From Acidobacterium sp. (GTDB lineage Bacteria; Acidobacteriota; Terriglobia; Terriglobales; Acidobacteriaceae): DNA of 16,105 nt. The notes below the pieces were generated by a model. That model ran no database searches, was not told the origin of the DNA, and worked only from the letters and a program-made list of their open reading frames with translations. A program made the position numbers and the translations under genes. Shown one piece after another: positions 1 through 7,509 of this stretch. Where the stretch lies: NCBI GenBank assembly GCA_003152595.1, contig PMAM01000242.1:1399-17503 (forward strand), read 5' to 3'. Numbering within the stretch: position 1 is the stretch's first letter; the number at the start of each line of letters is the position of its first letter.

Positions 1-1541
1 TGCGGAGCCAGGCGGATACGGGCGCCGTTCGCGCCGCCTCGCTTGTCGGAGCCACGGAAAGTGGACGCCGATGCCCAGGCGGTTGAAACCAGCTGCGAGA
101 CCGACAGGCCGGAAGCGAGGATTTTGCTTTTGAGGGAGGCGATGTCCTGCGCGTCGATCAATGCGTGATCGACGTCCGGAATCGGATCCTGCCAGATGAG
201 CTCTTCGGACGGAACTTCCGGGCCGAGATAGCGCTCGCGGGGGCCCATATCACGATGCGTGAGTTTGAACCACGCACGGGCAAACGCGTCGGCAAACTCA
301 TCGGGATGCTCGTAGAAGCGTCGCGAGATCTTTTCGTAGATCGGGTCGACGCGCAGGGCCAGATCTGTGGTCAGCATGGACGGAGCACGACGCTTCGATG
401 AATCGTGCGGATCGGGCACCGTGCCAGCGCCCGCATCGGCCTTCGGCTTCCATTGGTTCGCGCCGGCCGGGCTCTTCGTCAGTTCCCACTCGTATTTGAA
501 AAGGTGTTCGAAAAATTCATTACTCCATGACGTCGGCTTCGTCGTCCAGATCACTTCCAGTCCGCTGGTGATCGTGTCGCCACCCTTGCCCGTCCCGAAG
601 CTGTTCTTCCATCCGAGGCCCTGCTCCTCCATGCTCGCCGCCTCGGGCTCCGCACCCACGTGCGTGGCCGGGCCGGCCCCGTGGGTCTTGCCGAAGGTAT
701 GCCCGCCGGCAATCAGCGCAACGGTTTCCTCATCGTTCATGGCCATGCGGCTGAAGGTGGTTCTGATATCGTGGGCGGCCGCGAGTGGATCCGGGTAGCC
801 CTCCGGTCCTTCGGGGTTCACGTAGATCAGGCCCATCTGCACCGCGGCCAGAGGATTCTCGAGGTTCCGTCCGGTACCGCCGGTGCGGTCATGTTCGGTG
901 CCGTGGATTTCCTCGTTGGCAACGATCGTGCCATCGCCCGGCAGGCTTTTGCCGTAGCGATTATCGCCGCCCAGCCACTTCTTCTCCATGCCCCAGTAAA
1001 CGTCCTCATCCGGTTCCCAGACATCGGAACGTCCACCGGCGAAGCCAAAGGTTTTGAAGCCCATGGATTCAAGCGCGACGTTACCGGTGAGGATGATGAG
1101 GTCGGCCCATGAGATTTTGTTGCCATATTTCTGCTTGATGGGCCAGATCAGGCGGCGCGCCTTGTCGAGGCTCACGTTGTCGGGCCAGCTGTTGAGAGGC
1201 GCGAAGCGCTGCTGTCCGGATCCGGCGCCGCCGCGACCGTCGCCGATGCGATAGGTACCCGCGCTGTGCCATGCCATACGGATAAACAGTGGCCCGTAGT
1301 GACCGAAGTCCGCCGGCCACCAGTCCTGCGAGGTCGTCATCACCGCGAGCAGATCCTTCTTCACGGCCGCCAGGTCCACGCTGTTGAACGCTTCCGCGTA
1401 ATTGAAGTCCTGGCCCATGGGATTGGACAGGCTCGAGTGCTGACTGAGAATTCTCAGTCTTAACTGGTTCGGCCACCAGTCACGATTCGATGTGCCCTCA
1501 CCCGCGGCGTGATTGAACGGGCACTTTGCTTCAGATGACAT
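1..1541 (-). CDS. katG: Catalase-peroxidase KatG, N-terminal two thirds (3' end cut by window edge)
   Basis: Bifunctional haem catalase-peroxidase that removes hydrogen peroxide. The frame is open from the ATG at 1541 to the left edge (513 codons); the family is usually about 720-750 residues, so about a third is missing. Visible active-site parts are the distal RMAWH (Arg88, Trp91, His92), the Tyr of QMGLIYVNPEGP (Tyr240), the Met of SRMAMND (Met266), and the proximal haem-ligand His281 in AGGHTFGKTHG. Trp-Tyr-Met form the covalent adduct needed for catalase activity in this family. The end of the visible part reads ASTFRGSDKRGGANGARI, typical of the second domain. A good ribosome-binding site (GAAGGAG, 1548-1554) sits six bases before the ATG. 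The gene is divergent from oxyR and probably OxyR-activated. The loop carrying Tyr240 is unusually long (see findings). Identity is very secure. Confidence 0.97.
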   Translation of the reverse strand, partial: MSSEAKCPFNHAAGEGTSNRDWWPNQLRLRILSQHSSLSNPMGQDFNYAEAFNSVDLAAVKKDLLAVMTTSQDWWPADFGHYGPLFIRMAWHSAGTYRIGDGRGGAGSGQQRFAPLNSWPDNVSLDKARRLIWPIKQKYGNKISWADLIILTGNVALESMGFKTFGFAGGRSDVWEPDEDVYWGMEKKWLGGDNRYGKSLPGDGTIVANEEIHGTEHDRTGGTGRNLENPLAAVQMGLIYVNPEGPEGYPDPLAAAHDIRTTFSRMAMNDEETVALIAGGHTFGKTHGAGPATHVGAEPEAASMEEQGLGWKNSFGTGKGGDTITSGLEVIWTTKPTSWSNEFFEHLFKYEWELTKSPAGANQWKPKADAGAGTVPDPHDSSKRRAPSMLTTDLALRVDPIYEKISRRFYEHPDEFADAFARAWFKLTHRDMGPRERYLGPEVPSEELIWQDPIPDVDHALIDAQDIASLKSKILASGLSVSQLVSTAWASASTFRGSDKRGGANGARIRLAP

Positions 1542-1645
1542 CGTTTTCTCCTTCTGGCTGTTTCAGGTTCAGCTGCCGGGCTGGTTCGGGGCCCGAATCG
1601 ATCGATGAGTTCGATTTCCATTTTGTCCGGAAGAATGAATGTAGC

Positions 1646-1651
1646 ATCATA
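1646..1651 (-). promoter_or_regulatory. Candidate katG -10 box (TATGAT)
   Basis: Read on the minus strand, 1651-1646 is TATGAT, one mismatch from TATAAT. No TTGACA-like hexamer lies 16-18 bases upstream; that place is taken by the near end of the OxyR-type site at 1668-1704. A weak -35 overlapped by the activator site is the usual layout for OxyR-activated promoters. The implied katG leader is roughly 95-100 nt. This is inference from spacing, with no start-site data. Confidence 0.45.
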
Positions 1652-1667
1652 AGGAGAGATAGTTCCA

Positions 1668-1704
1668 ATAGATATCCACCATTCTATGTATAGGAAGCGC
1701 CTAT
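1668..1704. promoter_or_regulatory. Candidate OxyR binding site between katG and oxyR
   Basis: Four tetranucleotides, each separated by seven bases, read ATAG (1668), CCAT (1679), ATAG (1690) and CTAT (1701). The known OxyR pattern is ATAG-N7-CTAT-N7-ATAG-N7-CTAT, so 15 of 16 bases match. Each half also contains the T-N11-A typical of LysR-family sites. The internal T and A positions of the E. coli consensus are mostly not matched. The site lies about 17 bp upstream of the katG -10 candidate. It covers the oxyR ribosome-binding site and the first bases of its start codon. It would therefore suit activation of katG and autorepression of oxyR. Confidence 0.65.
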
Positions 1705-2596
1705 GGAAGTTCAGCAATTGCGGTATGTGTGCGCCATTGCGGAAACCGGAAGTTTCAGCCGGGCCGCTGAACGGTGTCAGGTCGCCCAGCCCTCGCTTTC
1801 GCAGCAGGTTTCCAAGCTGGAAGACGAGCTGGGGACCCGGTTGTTCGACCGGCTCGCACGCAGCGTGCGGCTGACCGATGCGGGACGGACCTTTTTACCT
1901 CATGCGCGGACGATTCTGCACGAGACCGAGCTGGCGCGCAGCGAGGTAGAGGGACGGCGGCGCGATACGCGCGGGACAGTGGCGGTGGGAGTGATTCCCA
2001 CCATCGCCCCATATTATTTGCCGCGGCGCGTCACGGAGTTCTCACGGAAATTTCCCGAGGCTACGCTGCGCGTCGTGGAAGACACAACGCCGGTGCTGCT
2101 GGAAGGCCTGCGCAGCCTCGCCCTCGACATCGCGATCCTGTCGCTGCCGCTGCGACATCGGGAATTCGAGACGGTCCCGCTGCTCACGGAGCGCCTGTAC
2201 GCGGCGCTGCCACCGGACCATCCTCGCGCCGGAGCGGCGAGCCTTTGGCTGCGCGAACTGCGTGAGGAGCGCTTCGTGATGCTGCGCGACAGCCACTGCT
2301 TTCGGGAGATTTCTCTGGCGGCATGCCATCGCGCGCGTCTGGATCCGCGGATTGCGTTTGAAAGCAATCAGATCAGCAGCCTGCTGGGCATGGTGGCAGC
2401 GGGGGTAGGGGTGTCGCTCGTGCCCGAGATGGCCATCGATGCGGGGGCGGCGTGCCGTTATGTGCGGATCTCCGATCCGAAAGCTGTCCGTACGATCGTC
2501 GCTGCGCGTTTGAAGGGGCGGTCGTTCAGCCGGGCGCAGGAGGCGTTTGTGGAATTTCCGAAGACAATCACCCGGATTCGATCGCGGAAAAAATAA
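1703..2596 (+). CDS. oxyR: Hydrogen peroxide-sensing LysR-family regulator OxyR
   Basis: Cytoplasmic transcription factor of 297 residues, close to the usual 300-305. An N-terminal winged helix-turn-helix lies at about residues 1-60 (FSRAAERCQVAQPSLSQQV is the recognition region). A linker helix follows, then a two-lobe sensor domain from about residue 90. Within LRDSHCFREISLAACHR, Cys199 and Cys208 are nine apart and carry the same numbers as the peroxide-reactive disulfide pair of E. coli OxyR. This separates it from generic LysR regulators. The ATG at 1703 has AGGAAG (1692-1697) five bases upstream. It is divergent from katG, the classic OxyR target. A shared hairpin follows the stop by about 15 bases. 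The C-terminal tail is basic (RIRSRKK). Confident call. Confidence 0.93.
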   Translation: MEVQQLRYVCAIAETGSFSRAAERCQVAQPSLSQQVSKLEDELGTRLFDRLARSVRLTDAGRTFLPHARTILHETELARSEVEGRRRDTRGTVAVGVIPTIAPYYLPRRVTEFSRKFPEATLRVVEDTTPVLLEGLRSLALDIAILSLPLRHREFETVPLLTERLYAALPPDHPRAGAASLWLRELREERFVMLRDSHCFREISLAACHRARLDPRIAFESNQISSLLGMVAAGVGVSLVPEMAIDAGAACRYVRISDPKAVRTIVAARLKGRSFSRAQEAFVEFPKTITRIRSRKK

Positions 2597-2611
2597 ATTA
2601 CTGAAAAGAAT

Positions 2612-2641
2612 AAGGGAGCCGAGCTAAGCATCGGCTCCCTT
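2612..2641 (-). terminator. Hairpin terminator between oxyR and the convergent small gene
   Basis: A perfect 11-bp stem (AAGGGAGCCGA at 2612-2622, TCGGCTCCCTT at 2631-2641) closes an 8-nt loop. Read on the minus strand the stem is followed by ATTCTTTTC, a T-rich tract, so it best fits as the terminator of the minus-strand gene at 2660-3007. It begins 18 bases past that gene's stop. On the plus strand it lies 15 bases after oxyR, but the following bases are GC-rich, so it would be a weaker terminator that way. Confidence 0.8.
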
Positions 2642-2659
2642 GCCGCCGGACTGAGCGGG

Positions 2660-3007
2660 CTAACGAGGATAGTCGTCGTGATCGTGGTGCCCGTCATGGT
2701 CGTAGACCATACGGTAGCCGCGGCGAAAGCCCTCGCGAAAGTCTGCGCGCTCATCGCGTGGACGATCAGGACGGCGGAAGTTGTCGTGGCGATTCGGATC
2801 GGGTGGCCGATGGGCATCGATGTCGTGGCGCGCAGCTTCAATGCCGTCGTGGAAACCACTGTGCCATGCGTTCGACCAGCTACCTTCCGGCTCGTTCGGT
2901 TGCCAGGCTCCTCGTGGCGGGCCCTCCTGGGCGTGAACTGCGAGGGTGGTGCCACCGGACAATGCCAGCCCCAATACAAGAGCAGTCGCGTGTTTTGCGA
3001 TTCTCAT
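2660..3007 (-). CDS. Small secreted histidine-rich protein with two Gly-Phe motifs, function unknown
   Basis: Predicted 115-residue exported protein of unknown role. Residues 1-26 form a clear signal peptide: MRIAKH n-region, hydrophobic ALVLGLALSGGTTLAV, cleavage after VHA before QEG. The mature part is polar and rich in Arg, Asp, His and Pro. It contains two related motifs, AWHSGFHDGIEAARHD (residues 47-62) and DFREGFRRGYRMVYDH (89-104), joined by an RPPD/RPDRPRD linker. It ends in a His/Asp cluster (DHDGHHDHDD) that could bind metal ions. The frame continues upstream to an ATG at 3130, but only the ATG at 3007 starts a signal peptide, and AAGGAGA (3017-3023) lies nine bases before it. I recall similar uncharacterised proteins in acidobacteria, unchecked. 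It converges with oxyR and shares its hairpin. It could be a periplasmic stress or metal-buffering protein, but that is speculation. Confidence 0.8.
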   Translation of the reverse strand: MRIAKHATALVLGLALSGGTTLAVHAQEGPPRGAWQPNEPEGSWSNAWHSGFHDGIEAARHDIDAHRPPDPNRHDNFRRPDRPRDERADFREGFRRGYRMVYDHDGHHDHDDYPR

Positions 3008-3158
3008 TGCTGTGTCTCTCCTTGCACTTCGTGGGATGTGCAGCATTCCAGTTGTTGGATGCAGGCCCGTTGGGCAGCGTCGGCGAGTTTTGCGCGGAAA
3101 TTGGCCGCAACAGGGGCAACCCGGGAGCACCAGGGGAGCCCGGCGTTCGGCATCCCGA

Positions 3159-3893
3159 TTAGCAGGACGAGGAGTTTGCGGTCACCGAGGATGGCTTGCT
3201 CGCGAACGAAAGCACCTGAGCCCATTCCGCCGCGGAGTCGACGAGGCAGTCGCAGGGGATGTCCTCGACGGTATGCGAGGAAAGGCCGAAGCGGCAACCG
3301 ATGACCCAGGCGCCGGCGCGGCGGGCGGTGAGGATATCGACGCTGGAGTCACCGATCATGAGGGTTTCGCCGGGGGAGACGCCGGCGTCGCGGATGAGGG
3401 TGTTGAGGCCTTCGGGCTCGGGCTTCTTTGTAACGAAGCTGTTGCCACCGTAGATGCGAAACATGTACGGGCTGAGGCCGAGCGCGTCACAAATGGCGAC
3501 GGAGGGTCCCACGGGCTTATTGGTGAGGACCGCCAGTTTGCGAGGGGCGCCGTTGGGGGTGGTGCGCAGCGCTTCCAGCGATTCGAAAACGCCTGCGTAG
3601 ACGTAGGTGTAGTCCAGTTTGTGCTCGCGGTAGTGCGCGAGGAAATGCTGCAGCGCATTTTCGACCAGGGGCTCATCTTCGGGATCTCCCAGGGCGCGGC
3701 GGACGAGCATGCCGGCGCCGTCGCCGATGTAGGTAGCGATGATCTCTTCGGGGAGCGGATCGCGCCCGAACTCGGTGAGCATGGCGTTGATGGAGTTAGT
3801 GAGGTCCTTGCGCGAGTCGATCAGGGTTCCATCCAGGTCGAACACGATGAGGAGAATCTTGTCGGCTGGAATGGGATTGAGCAGATGCAGCAT
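3159..3893 (-). CDS. gph: HAD-superfamily phosphatase, phosphoglycolate phosphatase type
   Basis: Cytoplasmic phosphatase of 244 residues with all four haloacid dehalogenase motifs. These are FDLDGTLID (nucleophile Asp19, acid/base Asp21), the Thr of LTNK (Thr124), Lys157 in KKPEP, and the metal-binding acidic pair in GDSSVD (Asp182, Asp186). A helical cap domain lies at about residues 28-100 (DLTNSINAML through DYTYVYAGV). The family removes phosphate from 2-phosphoglycolate, a product of DNA-end repair and of oxygenase side reactions. Close relatives (PpaX, other small-molecule phosphatases) share these motifs, so the exact substrate is inferred. The ATG at 3893 has only a weak GAGAG before it. 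It is divergent from the S9 peptidase gene, with about 50 bases between starts. The gene symbol is tentative. Confidence 0.82.
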   Translation of the reverse strand: MLHLLNPIPADKILLIVFDLDGTLIDSRKDLTNSINAMLTEFGRDPLPEEIIATYIGDGAGMLVRRALGDPEDEPLVENALQHFLAHYREHKLDYTYVYAGVFESLEALRTTPNGAPRKLAVLTNKPVGPSVAICDALGLSPYMFRIYGGNSFVTKKPEPEGLNTLIRDAGVSPGETLMIGDSSVDILTARRAGAWVIGCRFGLSSHTVEDIPCDCLVDSAAEWAQVLSFASKPSSVTANSSSC

Positions 3894-3945
3894 GCTCTCA
3901 GTTTAATGTGCCGTTTGGGCAACAGCGTGTGCAGGCCGCTGCGAT

Positions 3946-6036
3946 ATGCTTCTGTGCATGCTGAAAACCGCAGGATGCACGCTCCTGGTAGCCGTCTGCC
4001 TCGGTTCGCTCTCGCTCGGTCATGCGATGGGAGAAGATCACTTCCCATCCAACGAAGACATGCGCCACGTTCGCTCGATGGCGCAGCCGAAAGTTTCTCC
4101 GGATGGACAGCAGGTGCTGGTGCAAGTTGCCGATGCGACGGCCGATGGAGGTAAGACCCACCTGTGGTTGGTGGATGTGAAGACCAATACGTCGCGGCAG
4201 CTCACGTGGTCGCCGAGCAGCGACAAGCGGGGCGAGTCGCAGGGGCAGTGGATGCCGGATGGCGGGAGCATCCTGTTTGTGGCGCATCGCGGCGAGCACA
4301 CGCAGCTGTTTCGCCTGCCGATGAATGGCGGCGAGGCGCATGCGTTCGAGGTGAAGATCGTTCCGCCGGTGGACGAGTCAAAGCAGCCAGATGCGATTCC
4401 GCCTGCGAAGAAACCGGCGGCGGCGGCCGATGCAGCGAAACCCGAACCGGTGGAGGCGGACGTCTCGCGGTACTTCATAGCGCCGGATGGAAAGCACATC
4501 GCAATTCTGGTGCGCGACCCGGAGACGCCGGGTGAGAAGAAGCAGCACGATGACAAGGCGGATGCGGTGTGGGTGAATCACGATCCGCATGGGTCGCGGC
4601 TCTATCTGCTCGATCCGGCGGATGGAAAGCTCACGCCGACGGCTGTGCCGCCAGATGTGCAGCGGGTTGCGTGGACCCAGCAGAGCGACAAAATGCTCGC
4701 GATCGCCGAGGGCATGAACGACGTAGGCGATCTGCAGCCGGCGGGTACGGCATGGATGGTTGCGGTGACGGATCCCGCGCATCCATCGCAGATCAAGGCT
4801 GCCCCGGCGACGATTGGAGCGGCGGTTTGGTCGGAAGATGCGGGCCACGTCTATTTCCTCGCGCAGAGTAAGCCGGATGCGCCTCCGGGGTATGAGGACC
4901 TGTACGCCATGATGGTGGCAGACGGCTCGATTCGCGACCTGAGCGATGGTTTCGATGGCAGCATTGGCCATGACGAACCGATCGCTGAGGCCGGCGCGAC
5001 ACTGGAGCTGGTGGAGATGGGCACGCACACGACGCTAATGCGCTTCGAGGGAGATCAGCGCCAGCCGCTGCATTTCGATACGACGACCGTTTCGCAGTTC
5101 AACACGAATGCGAAGCACACGACATGGGTGTGGCTCGGCTCCTCGAGCAACAAGCCGACGGCGCTATATTACGCGGAGAAACTCGGAGAGCCGGGACGCG
5201 TGCTGAACACACCGAATCTTCTGCCGGCGGACTGGACCGAAGTGGCGTCACAGCCGGTTTTGTGGAAGAGCGACAACTTCACCATTGAGGGACTGCTTTA
5301 TCTGCCCCCGCAAGCTGCGAAGGGCAAAGTTCCTCTGATCGTGGATGTCCATGGCGGGCCCACGGGTGCGTTTGAGGACAACTGGAATGCTCTGACGGAA
5401 TTTTTGCTGGGCCAGGGATGGGCGGTGCTGCGAACAAATCCGCGAGGCAGCACGGGGTATGGAGCGGATTTTGCCGCGGCGAACAAGAACGATATGGGTG
5501 GCGGCGATTATCGCGACATCATGGCGGGCGTCGATGCCGTGCTGGCGAAATACCCGATCGACAGCAGCAAGATGGCGCTGATGGGCTACAGCTACGGTGG
5601 CGAGATGGCGGGCTTCGTTGAAGGGCGAACGGACCGGTTCAAGGCGATCATCAGCGGCGCGCCGGTGATCGACCAGGAGAGCGAGTATGGGACGGAGGCT
5701 GGGTCGTACTACGACCGGTGGTTCTACGGCGGGTATCCCTGGGATCATGTGGAGAGTGCATGGCGGCAGAGCGCGCTCGCTACGGTAGCGAAGGCAAAGA
5801 CGCCTTTCCTGCTGCTGCAGGGCGAGAGCGACAAGACCGATCCGCTGGGGCAAAGCCAGGAAATGTATCGGGCACTGCGACAAATGGGAGTTCCGGTGGA
5901 GATGGTCCAGTATCCGCGAGAAGATCACGGCCCGCTGGCGGGCGGGATCTTCGGTTCGCCGAGTCCGGAGCCGTGGCACGGATTCGACGGCCGGCAGAGG
6001 ATCGTGACATTTGTTAAGAAGGCATTCGGCGAGTAG
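3946..6036 (+). CDS. Exported S9-family (prolyl oligopeptidase-like) serine peptidase
   Basis: Predicted 696-residue serine peptidase of the DPP4/acylaminoacyl-peptidase branch, probably periplasmic, trimming peptides. A hydrophobic signal segment (about residues 5-27, ending LSLGHA) is followed by a beta-propeller domain with TolB-like strands (QPKVSPDGQQVLV, QWMPDGGSILFV, YFIAPDGKHIAILV). The alpha/beta-hydrolase domain starts near residue 445. The oxyanion-hole HGGP is at 469-472. The catalytic triad is Ser549 in GYSYGG, probably Asp629 in GESDKTD, and His661 in REDHGP. An Ala/Pro/Lys-rich stretch (about 150-170) looks like a disordered insert between propeller blades. Start choice is uncertain: ATGs at 3946 and 3958 both keep the signal peptide and neither has a convincing ribosome-binding site. 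The gene ends five bases from the convergent MATE gene. The fold is certain; substrate preference is not. Confidence 0.92.
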   Translation: MLLCMLKTAGCTLLVAVCLGSLSLGHAMGEDHFPSNEDMRHVRSMAQPKVSPDGQQVLVQVADATADGGKTHLWLVDVKTNTSRQLTWSPSSDKRGESQGQWMPDGGSILFVAHRGEHTQLFRLPMNGGEAHAFEVKIVPPVDESKQPDAIPPAKKPAAAADAAKPEPVEADVSRYFIAPDGKHIAILVRDPETPGEKKQHDDKADAVWVNHDPHGSRLYLLDPADGKLTPTAVPPDVQRVAWTQQSDKMLAIAEGMNDVGDLQPAGTAWMVAVTDPAHPSQIKAAPATIGAAVWSEDAGHVYFLAQSKPDAPPGYEDLYAMMVADGSIRDLSDGFDGSIGHDEPIAEAGATLELVEMGTHTTLMRFEGDQRQPLHFDTTTVSQFNTNAKHTTWVWLGSSSNKPTALYYAEKLGEPGRVLNTPNLLPADWTEVASQPVLWKSDNFTIEGLLYLPPQAAKGKVPLIVDVHGGPTGAFEDNWNALTEFLLGQGWAVLRTNPRGSTGYGADFAAANKNDMGGGDYRDIMAGVDAVLAKYPIDSSKMALMGYSYGGEMAGFVEGRTDRFKAIISGAPVIDQESEYGTEAGSYYDRWFYGGYPWDHVESAWRQSALATVAKAKTPFLLLQGESDKTDPLGQSQEMYRALRQMGVPVEMVQYPREDHGPLAGGIFGSPSPEPWHGFDGRQRIVTFVKKAFGE

Positions 6037-6041
6037 CGCTG

Positions 6042-7454
6042 TCAGATCCGCTGCCTCTTCCATCGACCTTGTTTGAAGAGGACGAGGCTGATGATGGCAA
6101 TGGACGCTTCGGCGATGACGACGGACAGGAATGCGCCCTCGGCGCGCATTCCAAGCCGCGTCGCCATCCACCAGGCGAGAGGGATTTCGAGAATCCAGAA
6201 GCCGAACAGGTTGACGAAGGTCGGTGTGAGGGTATCGCCAGCGCCGTTGAAGGCCTGGAGCAGGACCATGACCCACGCATAGGCGATGTTGCCGCACGCA
6301 AAGGTGCGCAGGGCACGCGCGCCGATGGCGATGACTACGGGATCGTCGACGAAGAGGCGAACCGTGGGCGTGGCGTACACGATAAAGAAAACGCCCAAAA
6401 CGGCGAGGAAGAGCATGTTGTAAAGACCGGTGCGCCACACCGCCTGCTCGGCGCGCTCGGGATGACGGGCACCGAGGTTCTGGCCAACGAGGGTGGCGGC
6501 AGCGTTGCTGAGACCCCACGCGGGCAGGATGAAGAACATCACCACGCGAATCGCGACGGTGTAGCCGGCGACGGCGGCGGCTCCATAGAGCGCGATGATG
6601 CGGACGAGGCCGATCCAGCTGGCGTTGGCGATGGCGAACTGCAGGATACCCGTGAAAGAGACGCGCAACAGACGCCACAGAACGGGAACATTAAGGTAGA
6701 GGTGGCGCGCCAGGATGTGAATGCGCTCCGTGCCGCGCATGAGCCGGTAGAACTGGTAGAGCACGCCGATGCTGCGGCCAGTGAACGTGGCGAGCGCTGC
6801 GCCGGTGACGCCGAGGTGCGGGAAGGGGCCGAGGCCGAAGATTAAGCACGGGTCGAGAATGAGATTGATGATGTTCGAGACCCAGAGCAGGCGCATGGCG
6901 ATGGCCGCGTCGCCCGCGCCACGAAAGATGGCGTTGTTGAGGAAGAGCATGATAATCGCACCGCAGCCGCCCAGCGCGATGCGCGCATAGCCGGAACCGA
7001 CGGCCACGATGGCGGGCGACGCTCCCATGAGGCGGAGAAGGTGAGGCGCTTCAATGCCAGCGGCAATGCCGAGCGCGGCGGAGATGAGCAGTCCAAGGAC
7101 GATGGCCTGGACAGCGGAGATCGCGGCGTCTTCAGGGTCTTTCTCGCCGATGCGGCGGGCCACCATGGCGGTGGTGGAGAGGGAAACACCAAGGCCAATG
7201 GCGAAGACGAGAGCGAGGACCGACTCGGTGAGGCCTACGGTGGCGACGGCGTTGGCGCCGAGACGACCGACCCAGAAGGTATCGACGACGGCGAAGAGCG
7301 ATTCGAGCACCATCTCCAGCACCATGGGGATGGCGAGAAGGAAGATGGAGCGATTGAGGCTGCCGGTGGTGTAGTCCTGATGCGAGCCGCGCAGAGCCTC
7401 GCGGACGGAGGACCAGAAACCGCGCTCGGGTTGCGATTCGACGGGCAGTTTCAT
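6042..7454 (-). CDS. MATE-family multidrug/organic cation efflux transporter
   Basis: Inner-membrane antiporter of 470 residues, the usual family length, with about twelve hydrophobic helices in two homologous halves (about 33-240 and 260-465). Family hallmarks are AIPMVLEMVLESLFAVVDTF followed by WVGRLG near the N-terminus, with Asp58 at the place of the conserved ion-coupling aspartate of helix 1, and VGQNLGARHPERAEQAV in the second half. MATE proteins export cationic drugs and metabolites using sodium or protons; the substrate cannot be read from sequence. A polar stretch of about 30 residues precedes helix 1. No clear ribosome-binding site precedes the ATG at 7454. It lies 55 bases downstream of the Anbu gene on the same strand, so read-through from anbu is possible. 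It meets the S9 gene tail to tail with no visible terminator between them. Confidence 0.94.
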   Translation of the reverse strand: MKLPVESQPERGFWSSVREALRGSHQDYTTGSLNRSIFLLAIPMVLEMVLESLFAVVDTFWVGRLGANAVATVGLTESVLALVFAIGLGVSLSTTAMVARRIGEKDPEDAAISAVQAIVLGLLISAALGIAAGIEAPHLLRLMGASPAIVAVGSGYARIALGGCGAIIMLFLNNAIFRGAGDAAIAMRLLWVSNIINLILDPCLIFGLGPFPHLGVTGAALATFTGRSIGVLYQFYRLMRGTERIHILARHLYLNVPVLWRLLRVSFTGILQFAIANASWIGLVRIIALYGAAAVAGYTVAIRVVMFFILPAWGLSNAAATLVGQNLGARHPERAEQAVWRTGLYNMLFLAVLGVFFIVYATPTVRLFVDDPVVIAIGARALRTFACGNIAYAWVMVLLQAFNGAGDTLTPTFVNLFGFWILEIPLAWWMATRLGMRAEGAFLSVVIAEASIAIISLVLFKQGRWKRQRI

Positions 7455-7509
7455 GGGGAATGCGTGACGGTGCGCAGGGGCCCGGGTGGCGTTTCGCGAG
7501 GCAGAGAAA

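Noticed and set aside
1460..1717. Minus-strand open frame (85 codons) over the katG start and the katG/oxyR gap
   Set aside because: It would remove the regulatory gap and overlaps the well-supported katG start out of frame. No signal or motif supports it.
3008..3130. Upstream extension of the small secreted protein to an ATG at 3130
   Set aside because: It would bury the signal peptide behind about 40 Arg/Cys/Pro-rich residues and ignore the AAGGAGA before the ATG at 3007.
3119..3143. GC-rich repeats (GGGAGC twice, CCGGG arms) upstream of the small secreted gene
   Set aside because: The arms are short and do not form a stable stem with a T tract. No terminator or operator can be supported.
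2946..4154. Long plus-strand open frame (402 codons) over the small secreted gene and the HAD gene
   Set aside because: It runs antisense to two genes with clear motifs, and its product shows no recognisable domain. Long antisense frames are common in GC-rich DNA.
5248..6678. Minus-strand open frame (476 codons) spanning the ends of the S9 and MATE genes
   Set aside because: It is out of frame with both recognised genes and its product is Arg/His-rich without domain signatures. Shadow frame.
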